From: RI-106 sp964496875
GTDB lineage: Bacteria > Cyanobacteriota > Vampirovibrionia > Obscuribacterales > Obscuribacteraceae
NCBI GenBank assembly: GCA_964496875.1
Contig: CAZCBH010000008.1
Location: 1-64,000, forward strand
DNA length: 64,000 nucleotides
Direction: 5' to 3'
Part shown: one piece after another, positions 49,659-58,343 of the stretch
Position numbering within the stretch: the stretch's first letter is position 1
Layout of the letters: each line of letters starts with the position of its first letter
Made by a program: the position numbers and the translations under genes
The notes under the pieces: model-generated
The model's input: the letters and a program-made list of their open reading frames with translations, nothing else
What the model was told of the DNA's origin: nothing
Database searches by the model: none

Positions 49659-50774
49659 TCACACAAGGGGAACAGTAAACCAGAATTCGCTTCCGCTCTG
49701 CCTCTCCGGTTCACTGACGACACCGATTCTGCCACCATGGGCTTCTACTATTGCCTTGCAAATCGCAAGACCAAGACCGCTTCCCGCTTCTTTTACCTCT
49801 TCGAGACCTTCTTGCCGTTGACCATCTTCTATCTGTCTGAACCGATCAAATATTGTGTTCTGCAGCTCTATTGGAACACCAGGTCCCTGATCCTGAATAG
49901 TAAAAAGAAGCGCCTCGGCGCGCTTTTCGACCTTCAACAAGATCTCCGCTTTTAACGGAGAAAGTTTGACGGCGTTAGTCAGAAGATTTAACACTACTCT
50001 TCTCATCTGGTCAGGATCGATAAAAGCGGAGTAATGGCCCAGGTCAGACTTTACTTGAATCTCTTTGGCCTCACAGAGGTCGAAAACATCATCGATTGCA
50101 CCATCTATAACACTAGAGAAAGATGTCTCAATACGATTTAGTTTGAACAACCCTTCTTCCATCTTCTCCAGATCAAGAAGCTCCGAAATCATTCTAATCA
50201 GTCTTTCCGTGCCTAACCTGGCGTTAGATACCCGCTGAGAGCCATCTGATTCGAGCTTTCCGAACTCTCCTTGCTCCAACATAGTCAAAAGAATCTGGAG
50301 AGATGCCAATGGAGACCGCAAATCATGGCTGAGCATATTGACAAAGTCTCGCTTCATCTGCTCAAGTCTATGCCGTTCAGTGGTATCGTTTATGTGAACA
50401 AAAAACTGCGATCGTCCCTGGATGCGCACACCGGTGACCGCCACCGTCGCGAATCGTCGGTCACCGCTCCTGGTGAGACACTCTATCTCTTTATTCGGAG
50501 GCAATTCAACGACATCACTGACCCCCGGGAAAAGTAGATCTATGGTGGCAGAGGACAACTCTTCGGCGCTGTAACCGAAAATCTCGACCACTCGATTGTT
50601 GACGGCAACAATCCTGGAATCTTCGTCCAGAACGACAAAGCCATGGGGCAAACGAGAGACGATAGAACGAACAGTGTTCTCGCTTTCGCTAACCGACTTC
50701 TCGAGATTGCGTATAACAGACTGCTGCTGCTCTATCAACTCTTTAAAATCTTCAGACTCGTGACTATTGCTCAT
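49659..50774 (-). CDS. PAS-domain sensor histidine kinase
   Basis: 371 residues from ATG 50774; a TTG at 50816 that overlaps the regulator stop (TTGA) would add 14. No membrane segment, so it is a soluble sensor. A coiled helix (residues 8-35) leads to a PAS domain (GFVVLDEDSRIVAVNNRVVEIFGYSAEEL), then HisKA with His150 in MLSHDLRSPL, and the HATPase domain with N box LNLLTNAVKLSP, G1 DQGPGVP and G2 GSGLGLAICKAIVEAHGG. All catalytic boxes are intact. It is encoded directly after its response regulator, so they form a two-component system. Confidence 0.93.
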   Translation of the reverse strand: MSNSHESEDFKELIEQQQSVIRNLEKSVSESENTVRSIVSRLPHGFVVLDEDSRIVAVNNRVVEIFGYSAEELSSATIDLLFPGVSDVVELPPNKEIECLTRSGDRRFATVAVTGVRIQGRSQFFVHINDTTERHRLEQMKRDFVNMLSHDLRSPLASLQILLTMLEQGEFGKLESDGSQRVSNARLGTERLIRMISELLDLEKMEEGLFKLNRIETSFSSVIDGAIDDVFDLCEAKEIQVKSDLGHYSAFIDPDQMRRVVLNLLTNAVKLSPLKAEILLKVEKRAEALLFTIQDQGPGVPIELQNTIFDRFRQIEDGQRQEGLEEVKEAGSGLGLAICKAIVEAHGGRIGVVSEPERQSGSEFWFTVPLV

Positions 50775-50812
50775 TGTATAGTTCCGTCCCAAACAGGTCT
50801 GCACCATCGGAC

Positions 50813-51511
50813 TCAAGCGCGATCAGCCTGATTGAGAGCACTACTATCCAAGTAATAACCCAGTCCACGCACCGTTCCAATCACAGGTCTCTCAAAATCC
50901 TCCCCCAACTTCTTTCGAAGACGGGTAATATGAACCCGCACCACATCGGTTGAAGACTCCGAATCAGAAGACCAAACTCTATCCATCAAGGTCTGGGCGG
51001 TGAAATGTTCATCCGGGTGCCTGGCAAAAAATTCGAGTAGAGAATACTCCATAGGCGCTAGATCCAGCTGCCTTCCTCGAAGTCGCGCCCTCACATGCCT
51101 GGTATCGAGTTCTAGCGAACCTATCACAATCAACGGACCACTGACCTCTTTCGGTCGCCTGAGTACCGCTCTTACTCTAGCGGATAGCTCTCTTACATCA
51201 TAGGGTTTGGTGACATAGTCGTCGGCACCGCAATCGAGACCCTCTTCTTTCTGTTCGATTTCAGAACGACCGGTAAGAAAAATTACCGGAGTCTTTCCTC
51301 CCCGGGCTCTAAACTTTCGAAGCACCGTAAGTCCTGTATCATCAGGCAGTCCGATATCAAGAATGATCAAATCGTACTCGTAGGTGGACAGCCTGAAATT
51401 GGCATCACCGGCAGTTGCCACTACTTCGATGACATGGTTCTGTCCCTTGAGATAGCGACCCAAGTTTTCAGCCAGTTCGCTTTCGTCCTCGACCAACAAA
51501 ATTCGCGCCAT
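50813..51511 (-). CDS. OmpR/PhoB-family response regulator
   Basis: 232 residues from ATG 51511 (typical length; the frame is open to 51556). The receiver domain has the acidic pair in LLVEDESE, phospho-acceptor Asp52 (LIILDIGLPDDTG), Thr80 (FLTGRS) and Lys102 (VTKPYDVREL). The C-terminal winged helix shows the family's LAPMEYSLLEFFARHPDEHFTA and SSDSESSTDVVRVHITRLRKKLGE. It is the partner of the PAS kinase at 49659-50774 and a DNA-binding activator or repressor. Target genes are unknown. Confidence 0.95.
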   Translation of the reverse strand: MARILLVEDESELAENLGRYLKGQNHVIEVVATAGDANFRLSTYEYDLIILDIGLPDDTGLTVLRKFRARGGKTPVIFLTGRSEIEQKEEGLDCGADDYVTKPYDVRELSARVRAVLRRPKEVSGPLIVIGSLELDTRHVRARLRGRQLDLAPMEYSLLEFFARHPDEHFTAQTLMDRVWSSDSESSTDVVRVHITRLRKKLGEDFERPVIGTVRGLGYYLDSSALNQADRA

Positions 51512-51838
51512 GGTGATCTTGCTCTTGTAGTAAAGCCCGACCTCTTCAGCATACACCAGCTTGAATCAAGTCCGGCTCGCGACTCCATTATCCGACTATT
51601 GGCAGAGAGAAAGAGAAGAACCCAAAAGCATATTAATTTGGATTGGGGATTGCAGATTGGATGATGCTCCCGGAATCCTTCAACTTCTCCTGTCCGCCAG
51701 CAAATCCAAAGAAGGGGCAAAAGGGAGAAACCCGTCAATAACTTCCGGGCTTCTCCCTGAGACAACCTTGATATTCGCGGTCCTTGCTCTCCAGATCCTG
51801 AAGCGGATCTTTCAGCTCTCGTGGAGTTAAAGTCGTGA
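51512..51838. other. Intergenic region with one terminator
   Basis: 327 bases upstream of the response regulator. Apart from the terminator at 51722-51758 for the minus-strand gene beyond it, I see no gene. It should include the promoter of the two-component operon, but I could not identify a convincing one. Confidence 0.4.
51722..51758 (-). terminator. Rho-independent terminator of the GKPE-repeat gene
   Basis: On the minus strand AGGGAGAAGCCCG, an 11-base loop, CGGGTTTCTCCCT: a 13-pair stem (one G-U) followed by TTTTGCCCCTTCTTT. It lies about 80 bases after the stop at 51839. Confidence 0.7.
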
Positions 51839-52471
51839 TTACTTCTCGGAAACCTGCGCCTCTTTCAGATAGACAGGAGTTTTGCTACCGGGCGGATAGT
51901 GGATTCGTCCCAAAATCGAATCACTTTGAGGCTTTGATCCGGGCTTCAAGTTTTCGGAGCTCTCAGGATTTTTCACAGGCTTCTCCGTTGGCCATGGTCC
52001 AAGCGGTTTTCCAGGATCTACTTCGGGCTTGCCTCCCATCTCGGGTATCGGCTTCAACTCCGGTTTACCTTCGGGCTTACCCCCAAACTCGGGCTTTCCT
52101 CCCATCTCAGGTATCGGCTTGATTCCAGGCTTGCCTTCGGGTTTTCCTTCCGGTTTGCCTTCGGGTTTATTTGAATCGAACTCATTTACGGGTTTCGGGC
52201 CAGGCTTGCCATCGGGCTTATCACCAGGCTTTATAATGGGTTTGGTCTGGGAATCGAGATTCCACACAGGCTTTTTACCAGAATCGCTGCCGGAATCCTC
52301 GATAGTAAGACCAGGAAGCAGGTCTCCATCCTTCACCAATTTGCCGGAATTACTAATCTGGCTGAAGTCGCCTGGTTTCAGGGACTGAAAAATTTCGCTG
52401 CTGACTGACTGAATAGACTGTTCGGCTCCAGGTTTGACTTGCTCTTTTGGTTGTGCGCTCTCTAATTTCAT
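51839..52471 (-). CDS. Low-complexity GKPE-repeat protein
   Basis: 210 residues with AGGAG upstream of the ATG. Residues 1-75 are polar and may be ordered in part (SSEIFQSLKPGDFSQISNSG). Residues about 75-175 are repeats based on GKPE/GKP and PIPEMGGKPE(F/L/V), a flexible Lys/Pro/Glu-rich chain. The tail (ILGRIHYPPGSKTPVYLKEA) may be a small fold or peptide. There is no signal peptide. Such chains act as spacers or surface brushes; no function can be assigned. Confidence 0.55.
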   Translation of the reverse strand: MKLESAQPKEQVKPGAEQSIQSVSSEIFQSLKPGDFSQISNSGKLVKDGDLLPGLTIEDSGSDSGKKPVWNLDSQTKPIIKPGDKPDGKPGPKPVNEFDSNKPEGKPEGKPEGKPGIKPIPEMGGKPEFGGKPEGKPELKPIPEMGGKPEVDPGKPLGPWPTEKPVKNPESSENLKPGSKPQSDSILGRIHYPPGSKTPVYLKEAQVSEK

Positions 52472-52535
52472 AATAAAAACTCCTTGGAATTAGGATGAAT
52501 TACCTGACTTCAGGCGGACTGGCGATGAACCGTAT

Positions 52536-52564
52536 CCTATAATCGCTTCGTTAACTGAACGCAA
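52536..52564 (-). promoter_or_regulatory. Probable promoter of the GKPE-repeat gene
   Basis: On the minus strand TTGCGT (52564-52559), 17 bases, TATAGG (52541-52536), ending 65 bases before the ATG at 52471. The -35 part lies in a 20-base sequence (52549-52568) identical to 49564-49583. Confidence 0.5.
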
Positions 52565-52568
52565 ACAC
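52549..52568 (-). repeat. 20-base element, copy 2
   Basis: Identical to 49564-49583; it contains the small inverted repeat CGTT-AACTG-AACG and overlaps the -35 box of the GKPE-repeat gene promoter. Confidence 0.55.
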
Positions 52569-52706
52569 AAAAAATCTCGCGCCCTTTCTCTGCCCGGGGG
52601 AATTGACAGGATCATGGTGGAACTCCCATGGCTGAGGCGGGCATATAAAGCTAGACTGGGAAGAGATTAAAGCAGAAGTTTCTAGAGGCTCGCAAAGGTA
52701 ATTACC

Positions 52707-53534
52707 ATGGTATTCGAACACGCAGACATTGCAGGGGACAAAGGCGCCGGCGAAACCGGCTCCGCAGGAGCCTCCGACAGCGGCCGCTCGCGCCTGGCAG
52801 GCGAATATATCCAGCTCGCCAAGGCAGATCCGGAGGCAATGCCCGACACTGGCACCGACAACACCGGTCGCATGCCGGGTCCGACAGAATCGGCGAGCAA
52901 ACTCTCCCCGGAGATAGAGGCGATGAGAACCTTCTATCCTGTGGTAGGCCAGCATTTCGACCAGTACAAAAGCCTCGTAGACAAAAATGACCCGAAGGCC
53001 TATCTGGAAGCAGAACCAGCTTTTAGAAAGTTGGTCGACGATGCGGATAAAGCCTTCGAAACCCAGGAGACCTCCACAAGAGAAGAGCTGGAGCGTCTCG
53101 GTCCGGGTCTGCCCGAGTTCAAACGCGAGTATCTATCCGCCAATAAAGCCCTGGGCGAAAAATGGGATAAACTGCCCCAGGAAGACAGAGACAAGCTCAA
53201 CCGGACCATGCAGGAGAAAGGCATTCCATTATCCCAGGCGGCTAAAGCAGATTATCCTGAGCTTTCAAGCTCGGCTCACAAAGTCGAAACCATCTTCAAC
53301 TCCAACTTGCAAACGGTGATGAAGCTCACCGGTCTCTCGAGCTGGCTCACCAACGCCTACCAGCAAAAACTTATCGCCCGGGAGATGCACGGCGATACAC
53401 TCTCGTTTGGAGCAGGAGCCGCCGATGATACCACCGCCCGTTCTATGCATGCCGACAAAGCAAGACGGGATCAAGAAGTGAAAACGCTCTACGAAGCCGG
53501 AGCACCAAATATTTTTGACTATATCAAGGACTAG
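52707..53534 (+). CDS. Polar hypothetical protein without signal peptide
   Basis: 275 residues. Residues 1-70 are Gly/Ala/Ser/Asp-rich and disordered (DKGAGETGSAGASDSGRS). The remainder is helical (PEIEAMRTFYPVVGQHFDQY, DADKAFETQETSTREELERL, KPLGEKW-type segments). No motif is recognised. Style and length match the other leaderless polar proteins at 10365 and 33889. It is divergent from the GKPE-repeat gene. Confidence 0.5.
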   Translation: MVFEHADIAGDKGAGETGSAGASDSGRSRLAGEYIQLAKADPEAMPDTGTDNTGRMPGPTESASKLSPEIEAMRTFYPVVGQHFDQYKSLVDKNDPKAYLEAEPAFRKLVDDADKAFETQETSTREELERLGPGLPEFKREYLSANKALGEKWDKLPQEDRDKLNRTMQEKGIPLSQAAKADYPELSSSAHKVETIFNSNLQTVMKLTGLSSWLTNAYQQKLIAREMHGDTLSFGAGAADDTTARSMHADKARRDQEVKTLYEAGAPNIFDYIKD

Positions 53535-53694
53535 TTAGAAGGTCTTCGGCAACGCCAGTCTTTTTTAGAGTTTTAGTTATTTGGTCAGTTGACCAACCAG
53601 ATTCATGCAGTTTTCAAATAGAAAGCTAACCATGGTGGAAAAGATCTTCGTTAGAGTATGATCAATAATGTGATTGCTCCAAAACGGAACGAAG

Positions 53695-54444
53695 ATGGCG
53701 AACAACGGCTCCACTAAAACAACAGAAGGTCCGGGGCAACAACAGACTCTGATGCTGCTGGTGGGTGTACCGGCGCTAATACTACTGATAATGTTCGCCC
53801 CTCGCCTTTTCAAATTCGCTCCGGTAGAAGTTTCAAAAGCTGCGCCCCAGATAGAAAAGAGAGTTTTTAATATAAAATCCCCTCCAGCCGATGTGGGAAA
53901 AGAGGAGTCGACAACTCTCTATAGATTCGGCTGCGAAAGCGATCTCGACTATAACATCGAAGAAGAGACAAAAGGCTCCAACGGGGTCTATCATATCCGG
54001 CTCAAAATAACCCGAGCCAAAGCCAACCTTACGCTGCCTATCACAATCTGGCTCTCCCAAATTGTTCCTGATAAACGCTCCGAAATAGAAGACGGTCATG
54101 CCAAAATCTGCCAGCGCGTCTATGTCGATGCCCATATACCAGCCAAAGAGGCTTGCACCAGGGCGTTGGAGCGTACTTATTACGGCCAGAGCACGGACCG
54201 CCAGCGGGCGATAGATGAAGCGCTAAATCAGGCCAGAGAAGAGATCAAACAACAGTACATCGACGCTGTCGAGTCGAGGGTCAAAGACGTGTATGTGATC
54301 TATGACTTCTATGCTCCCAACTGGCAAGAACCGACCGAGGTTCTGGTGGATAAAGCGCTACAAGAATATGAAGTAGGCAAGCCCAGGAAACTCTCCACCA
54401 CATCCGATACCGCCGGAGCGGAAAAGACCGATGGCAGCAAGTGA
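53695..54444 (+). CDS. Membrane-anchored hypothetical protein of the HTTM operon
   Basis: 249 residues from ATG 53695 (a TTG 21 bases earlier is possible). One membrane helix (LMLLVGVPALILLIMFAP) near the N-terminus, then a soluble domain with strands (GVYHIRLKITRAKANLTLPI) and a long charged helix (RQRAIDEALNQAREEIKQQY). The stop overlaps the next gene by 14 bases. No family recognised; its place in the operon suggests it works with the next two membrane proteins. Confidence 0.6.
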   Translation: MANNGSTKTTEGPGQQQTLMLLVGVPALILLIMFAPRLFKFAPVEVSKAAPQIEKRVFNIKSPPADVGKEESTTLYRFGCESDLDYNIEEETKGSNGVYHIRLKITRAKANLTLPITIWLSQIVPDKRSEIEDGHAKICQRVYVDAHIPAKEACTRALERTYYGQSTDRQRAIDEALNQAREEIKQQYIDAVESRVKDVYVIYDFYAPNWQEPTEVLVDKALQEYEVGKPRKLSTTSDTAGAEKTDGSK

Positions 54445-55018
54445 GCTTCCACCGGTCGACGAGCAAATACCAGGCAATGACTCTGCGCCCAGTCAGGACA
54501 GGCTTAGCCGCTTCGTAATCAGCCTGTTCATAATCTTCTATATATCGGCAATTACTCTGTGGATCTTACCCTGGTCCCGGGCGAAACAGATTCTGCTAGA
54601 ACCTGTCTCCGATCAAATCTATTTTATGGGTGCCTGGCAGGGTTTCGGTGTATTTGCACCGGACCCGAGAACCAACAACATTCGCATCCATGCCACCATA
54701 ACCTACGATGATGGCACATCCACGATATGGCATTATCCATCTATGGAAAAGCTCGGCTTTCTAGAACGCTATTGCCGAGAGCACTATCGAAAGTTCGGTA
54801 ACGACTGCCTCAACTCCACAGAATTATTGTGGCGGGATTTCGCTCGTTTCGTCGCCCGCAAGCACGACAGAAAGAACAAGCACCCTCTTACAGTATCCCT
54901 CACCCGCACCTGGTCCGAGACACCGCCCATAGAAGAAGGTCTGGGCAAGCCGAATCCGGAGCAGTCCAACAAATATCGATTCTACTTATACAGAGTGGCA
55001 GCAGAGGACCTGCAATGA
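54431..55018 (+). CDS. Single-pass membrane protein preceding the HTTM gene
   Basis: 195 residues. One membrane helix (FVISLFIIFYISAITLWILP) is followed by a domain with IYFMGAWQGFGVFAPDPRTNNIRI, a conserved-looking FAPDPR block and IHATITYDDGTSTIW. Proteins of this shape commonly precede or follow HTTM proteins in bacteria and may be their partner. The TGA overlaps the next ATG (ATGA). Confidence 0.6.
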   Translation: MAASELPPVDEQIPGNDSAPSQDRLSRFVISLFIIFYISAITLWILPWSRAKQILLEPVSDQIYFMGAWQGFGVFAPDPRTNNIRIHATITYDDGTSTIWHYPSMEKLGFLERYCREHYRKFGNDCLNSTELLWRDFARFVARKHDRKNKHPLTVSLTRTWSETPPIEEGLGKPNPEQSNKYRFYLYRVAAEDLQ

Positions 55019-55962
55019 GTGGAGCGCGATTTGAAAAATCTCTAAAAAATCTAAACGGTCTCTGGTATCGCCTCTGGTTCCAGCCTCAGTCCCCTGCGCC
55101 AATCTGTATGTTTCGCATACTGCTTGCCGCCATAATCTTTCTCTCCAGCCTCACCTGGGCGCCGGATCTGTTTACCTGGTTCGGCTATGACGGCATAGTC
55201 TCGGTAGAGACCATGCGACAGTACGAAGAGTTCAACCGCCTCTCTTTATTAGATTGGCTGCCTCCTGACAATCGCATCGTTCTCGCCCTCTACATAGTTC
55301 TTCTGCTTGCCGCACTCTCACTAATGGTCGGATTCAAATCAAGGCTCAGCGCCTTAATTCTCTTCATCTGTCTTGCCTCTTTCCACCATCGCAACCTCCT
55401 CATCTTTCACAGTGGCGACACTCTGATGCGGGTCTGTCTACTTCTCATTCTCTTCGGTCCAATAGATAAGATGTATTCCCTGGACAGCTATAGAAAAGAG
55501 CCGGCTCTAGCCAGTCCCTGGGTTCAGAACCTGCTTCGATTTCAAATAGCCATAGTCTATGCCCATTCTTTCTTTGCAAAAATGGAAGGCTCGACCTGGT
55601 GGGATGGCACCGCCATCTACTATGCTCTGCATATGGAGGACTTCTATCGCTTTCCTGTTCCGTTTCTATTCGACAACATCATCACAATAAAGCTCGCTAC
55701 CTGGTCGACCCTGGCTATAGAGCTTGCTCTATGGACATTAGTATGGATAAAAAGTCTGCGTTACTATGTGCTTGCCGCCGGAGTGATTCTCCATCTGGGC
55801 ATCGACTGGTCCATGAACCTGCCATTTTTCGAAGATCTTATGATAGCGAGCTATGTTCTCTTCCTCAAACCGGAAGATATAGAACGCTTCGTACTCTTCA
55901 TCAGGCAGGTGCTGAATCTAGATAAGGCTCAGAATCAGGGTGCGGTGGTCTCACCTAAATAA
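55015..55962 (+). CDS. HTTM-domain membrane protein (vitamin K-dependent carboxylase-like)
   Basis: 315 residues from ATG 55015, coupled to the gene before it by ATGA; an open frame extends further upstream but overlaps that gene. Family marks are FRILLAAIIFLSSLTWAPDL, FHHRNLLIFHSGDTLMRVC and LFGPIDKMYSLDS, then YAHSFFAKMEGSTWWDGTAIYYA. There are about six to seven helices. The HTTM domain is the membrane part of vitamin K-dependent gamma-glutamyl carboxylase, but the lumenal catalytic domain is missing, as in most bacterial members, whose role is unknown. It overlaps the convergent collagen-like gene by 28 bases. Confidence 0.85.
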   Translation: MSGARFEKSLKNLNGLWYRLWFQPQSPAPICMFRILLAAIIFLSSLTWAPDLFTWFGYDGIVSVETMRQYEEFNRLSLLDWLPPDNRIVLALYIVLLLAALSLMVGFKSRLSALILFICLASFHHRNLLIFHSGDTLMRVCLLLILFGPIDKMYSLDSYRKEPALASPWVQNLLRFQIAIVYAHSFFAKMEGSTWWDGTAIYYALHMEDFYRFPVPFLFDNIITIKLATWSTLAIELALWTLVWIKSLRYYVLAAGVILHLGIDWSMNLPFFEDLMIASYVLFLKPEDIERFVLFIRQVLNLDKAQNQGAVVSPK

Positions 55963-56456
55963 CCGACATCGAAATTGATCTTGAGATTGGTGACATCGAC
56001 CTGCCGCCGAAAGCGAATATCGACCGCGGTACCACTGGCTTGATAAAACGGTCTGGTGGTGGCACCGGAACTTGGATACGGAGTCAGCACCGGGGAAGCC
56101 GGGATCATAGATTCACCGGTATCGGTCTGGGGAGTGATCAAAGGTGGATAACCCATGCCGCTGCCGCCGGGTACACCGCCGGTGGGACCACCGGGTGTGC
56201 CGCCGGTGGAGCCTGTCGATGTCGGTCCGGTTGGACCGGTAGGACCTGTCGGTCCAGTGGGTCCAGTCGGTCCAGTAGGTCCAGTCGGACCACCCGGTCC
56301 CCTTGGCCCTCCGGGGCCTCTAGGACCGCGAGGTCCGCCGGAGCCACCACTGCAGGAATTGGCATTAAGGAAGAAGACCGCACAAATTGCTAGAGCGACA
56401 AAGCGAAGTCTGTTATCCGCGCCGGATGTTTTTTTAGCAGGAGTTTTTTTCGTCAT
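55935..56456 (-). CDS. Collagen-like (GPT-repeat) secreted protein
   Basis: 173 residues. A signal-like helix (LRFVALAICAVFFLNANSC) may end in a lipoprotein cysteine, though the lipobox is poor. Residues about 40-85 are G-x-y triplets (GPRGPRGPGGPRG, then at least seven GPT), a collagen-like stalk. The C-terminal part (RFRRQVDVTNLKINFDVGYL) is a small domain that could trimerise or bind. The DNA of the stalk is a 9-base tandem array (GGTCCxGTx) prone to slippage. It lies 11 bases from the TadG-like gene on the same strand and may be part of its surface structure. Confidence 0.75.
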   Translation of the reverse strand: MTKKTPAKKTSGADNRLRFVALAICAVFFLNANSCSGGSGGPRGPRGPGGPRGPGGPTGPTGPTGPTGPTGPTGPTGPTSTGSTGGTPGGPTGGVPGGSGMGYPPLITPQTDTGESMIPASPVLTPYPSSGATTRPFYQASGTAVDIRFRRQVDVTNLKINFDVGYLGETTAP

Positions 56457-56467
56457 CGTCCTGCCCC

Positions 56468-58156
56468 CTATCCTTTCTTCGCCGCACTGTCAGAATCAGA
56501 CCGACGCAACGCCCTGCGAGGCTCAATGAATATAGTCTTCTGCCCGGCTCTCAAATTGTACGGTCCCTTGCGTTGCGAGACCAGCGGTTTAGCCAGGGGT
56601 TCTCCGGCATGCTTGCCGCCTCTTATAGTGCCCGGGTTTCTGACCTCATCCCGGATATAAACATCGTAGATTTTCAAAAGAGTTATGTCTTTGTCTCCGG
56701 TGGCAAGCGGTACGGTACTGACCTGGGTCGGCACGGCGCTGTTCGGAATCGCCTGCATGGTCTCGGCATACATCTGTTCGTGGCTCGATACATAGAGCGG
56801 ATAGGGCGTCAGCAAGCGACTTTGATAGGTGACCACACCGTCGGCATCGAACTTGAAGACATGAATTATCCCTGCCGGAACGGTTCCCAGATTGACATGG
56901 GGTCCTCCATGAGCCACCGGTGCGATCCAGGAAGCCGTCGTGGGCGAAGGCGAATCGAGCACGGTGTTCTGCATGTTGATCAAAGAGGCGATATCAGCCT
57001 TGGTGCCCGCCCGGCGTATCCAGTCGTGCAGAGCCCCCAGCCAGACATTGCTGGTGGTCATGGCAGTGGCGACCGGCCAGCCCATCGGAGTCATGCTGGA
57101 GCCGGCGTCTATCGGATAATCTCCATTTTGGGAAGTCAAAAGGTCGACAACGCCTGCTTGCAAGCTTGCGTTGGTATAAATGTCACTGGGTTTGGCGATT
57201 TCCGGCACCGCACCATCCGGGAAGCTGATGGATAGAGCTCCTGGCTGGGGCAGCGGATCGTGGAGGCTGGCCGGTTGAGCGCAAGCCGCCGAACTGACCA
57301 CAAAGTCGGCGTTGGCGGAGGTGCTAGTGATTTGCTGGATAGCCTCGGCTTTTACGATGGTGGGGATCTGATAAGGCAATCCGGGAATAGAATCGACCCA
57401 CTTGCGATGGTCGACGATCTTGATATTGGGACCGATACCGCCAAAAACAAAATCGACTCCATCATAAGGAATGTTGACATAAGAGCGATAGAAGCCACCC
57501 ACCTGTTGAGCGGAGGGCACCGGAGCAGAGGCTGTAGGCTTAGGCACCGGAACGGCGGTGGCAAGACCGCCGGTGATGCAGCCCAGTGAAAGCAGAAGCG
57601 ACCCCGGTACATAGCTGGAGCTGCCGGTCATCCTGACCTGGTTGTCTTTATAAGCGTTCTCGGCGCTGGTGTAAGGCGTGACCGTATTGCCGTCTTTATC
57701 CGTACCGGAGCCTCCCGGGGCGATAGAATTCCATAAAGCGTTAATGAGCTGGTCTTTAGCGGCTATAGCGTCTTGCATATCTTTGATGGCGAAATCTTTG
57801 AGAGCCTGCTGGCCTAACAAATCGCCGACTATAAGATCCAGTCTTGCGGTTCCGATAATTGTGTTGATGCCACGCACCGGAGTAGGAAATCCGTCGCCGG
57901 CGATAGTTCCTGCTCCAGATGGAGCATAGTCGGAAAGGGACACATAACCACACTCCCCCGTGTTGACGACAATAGTGCTCAGGTCCCGGGCAGCGGCAAT
58001 GGCAGCAGCTTCCGTCGCCGTTCGCTGCTCTGATGTGGTCCCGATCAAGCGCACATAATTGAGAGCAACCAGGCCCATCAAAACAAGAATAAAGATGAAC
58101 GCGATGATTAAAATCAACATATTGCCGCGCTTAGCGCGCTTGGAATATCTGGTCAT
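56468..58156 (-). CDS. TadG-like pilus-assembly protein
   Basis: 562 residues from ATG 58156 (GAGGTG 7 bases upstream; an in-frame GTG is 9 bases earlier). The N-terminus is the TadE/TadG type: a short basic leader, RAKRGNMLILIIAFIFILVL and ALNYVRLIGTTSEQRTATEAAAIAAARDLS. The rest is exported and rich in Pro/Thr/Ser with strands but no vWA motif. TadG-like proteins associate with Flp/Tad pili or surface structures. The collagen-like gene follows. No Tad motor genes are in the window. Confidence 0.75.
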   Translation of the reverse strand: MTRYSKRAKRGNMLILIIAFIFILVLMGLVALNYVRLIGTTSEQRTATEAAAIAAARDLSTIVVNTGECGYVSLSDYAPSGAGTIAGDGFPTPVRGINTIIGTARLDLIVGDLLGQQALKDFAIKDMQDAIAAKDQLINALWNSIAPGGSGTDKDGNTVTPYTSAENAYKDNQVRMTGSSSYVPGSLLLSLGCITGGLATAVPVPKPTASAPVPSAQQVGGFYRSYVNIPYDGVDFVFGGIGPNIKIVDHRKWVDSIPGLPYQIPTIVKAEAIQQITSTSANADFVVSSAACAQPASLHDPLPQPGALSISFPDGAVPEIAKPSDIYTNASLQAGVVDLLTSQNGDYPIDAGSSMTPMGWPVATAMTTSNVWLGALHDWIRRAGTKADIASLINMQNTVLDSPSPTTASWIAPVAHGGPHVNLGTVPAGIIHVFKFDADGVVTYQSRLLTPYPLYVSSHEQMYAETMQAIPNSAVPTQVSTVPLATGDKDITLLKIYDVYIRDEVRNPGTIRGGKHAGEPLAKPLVSQRKGPYNLRAGQKTIFIEPRRALRRSDSDSAAKKG

Positions 58157-58343
58157 CCTGCCCACCTCACTTCCCGGTGGATAATGCGTAGCAACTAATT
58201 TCTGTGATCATAGTATGTAACTGACCCTTATTCGACTATAGCACGTACATTAATGCAGGTAAAATCGCAAAATCAGGCAAATTTTCATGCGTTGCTATAC
58301 TAAAAGGGAATAAAAACTTCTGCATGGCTGGAGTTTTAGATAG

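Noticed and set aside
52029..52388. Gly/Pro-rich plus-strand open frame resembling a structural protein
   Set aside because: Antisense copy of the GKPE repeats; the minus-strand gene has promoter, ribosome binding site and terminator.
56220..56300. Short regular repeats that could look like a CRISPR array
   Set aside because: 9-base units without spacers; they encode the GPT triplets of the collagen-like protein.
56573..57235. Plus-strand open frame of 220 codons
   Set aside because: Antisense to the TadG-like gene; Gly/Arg-rich shadow.
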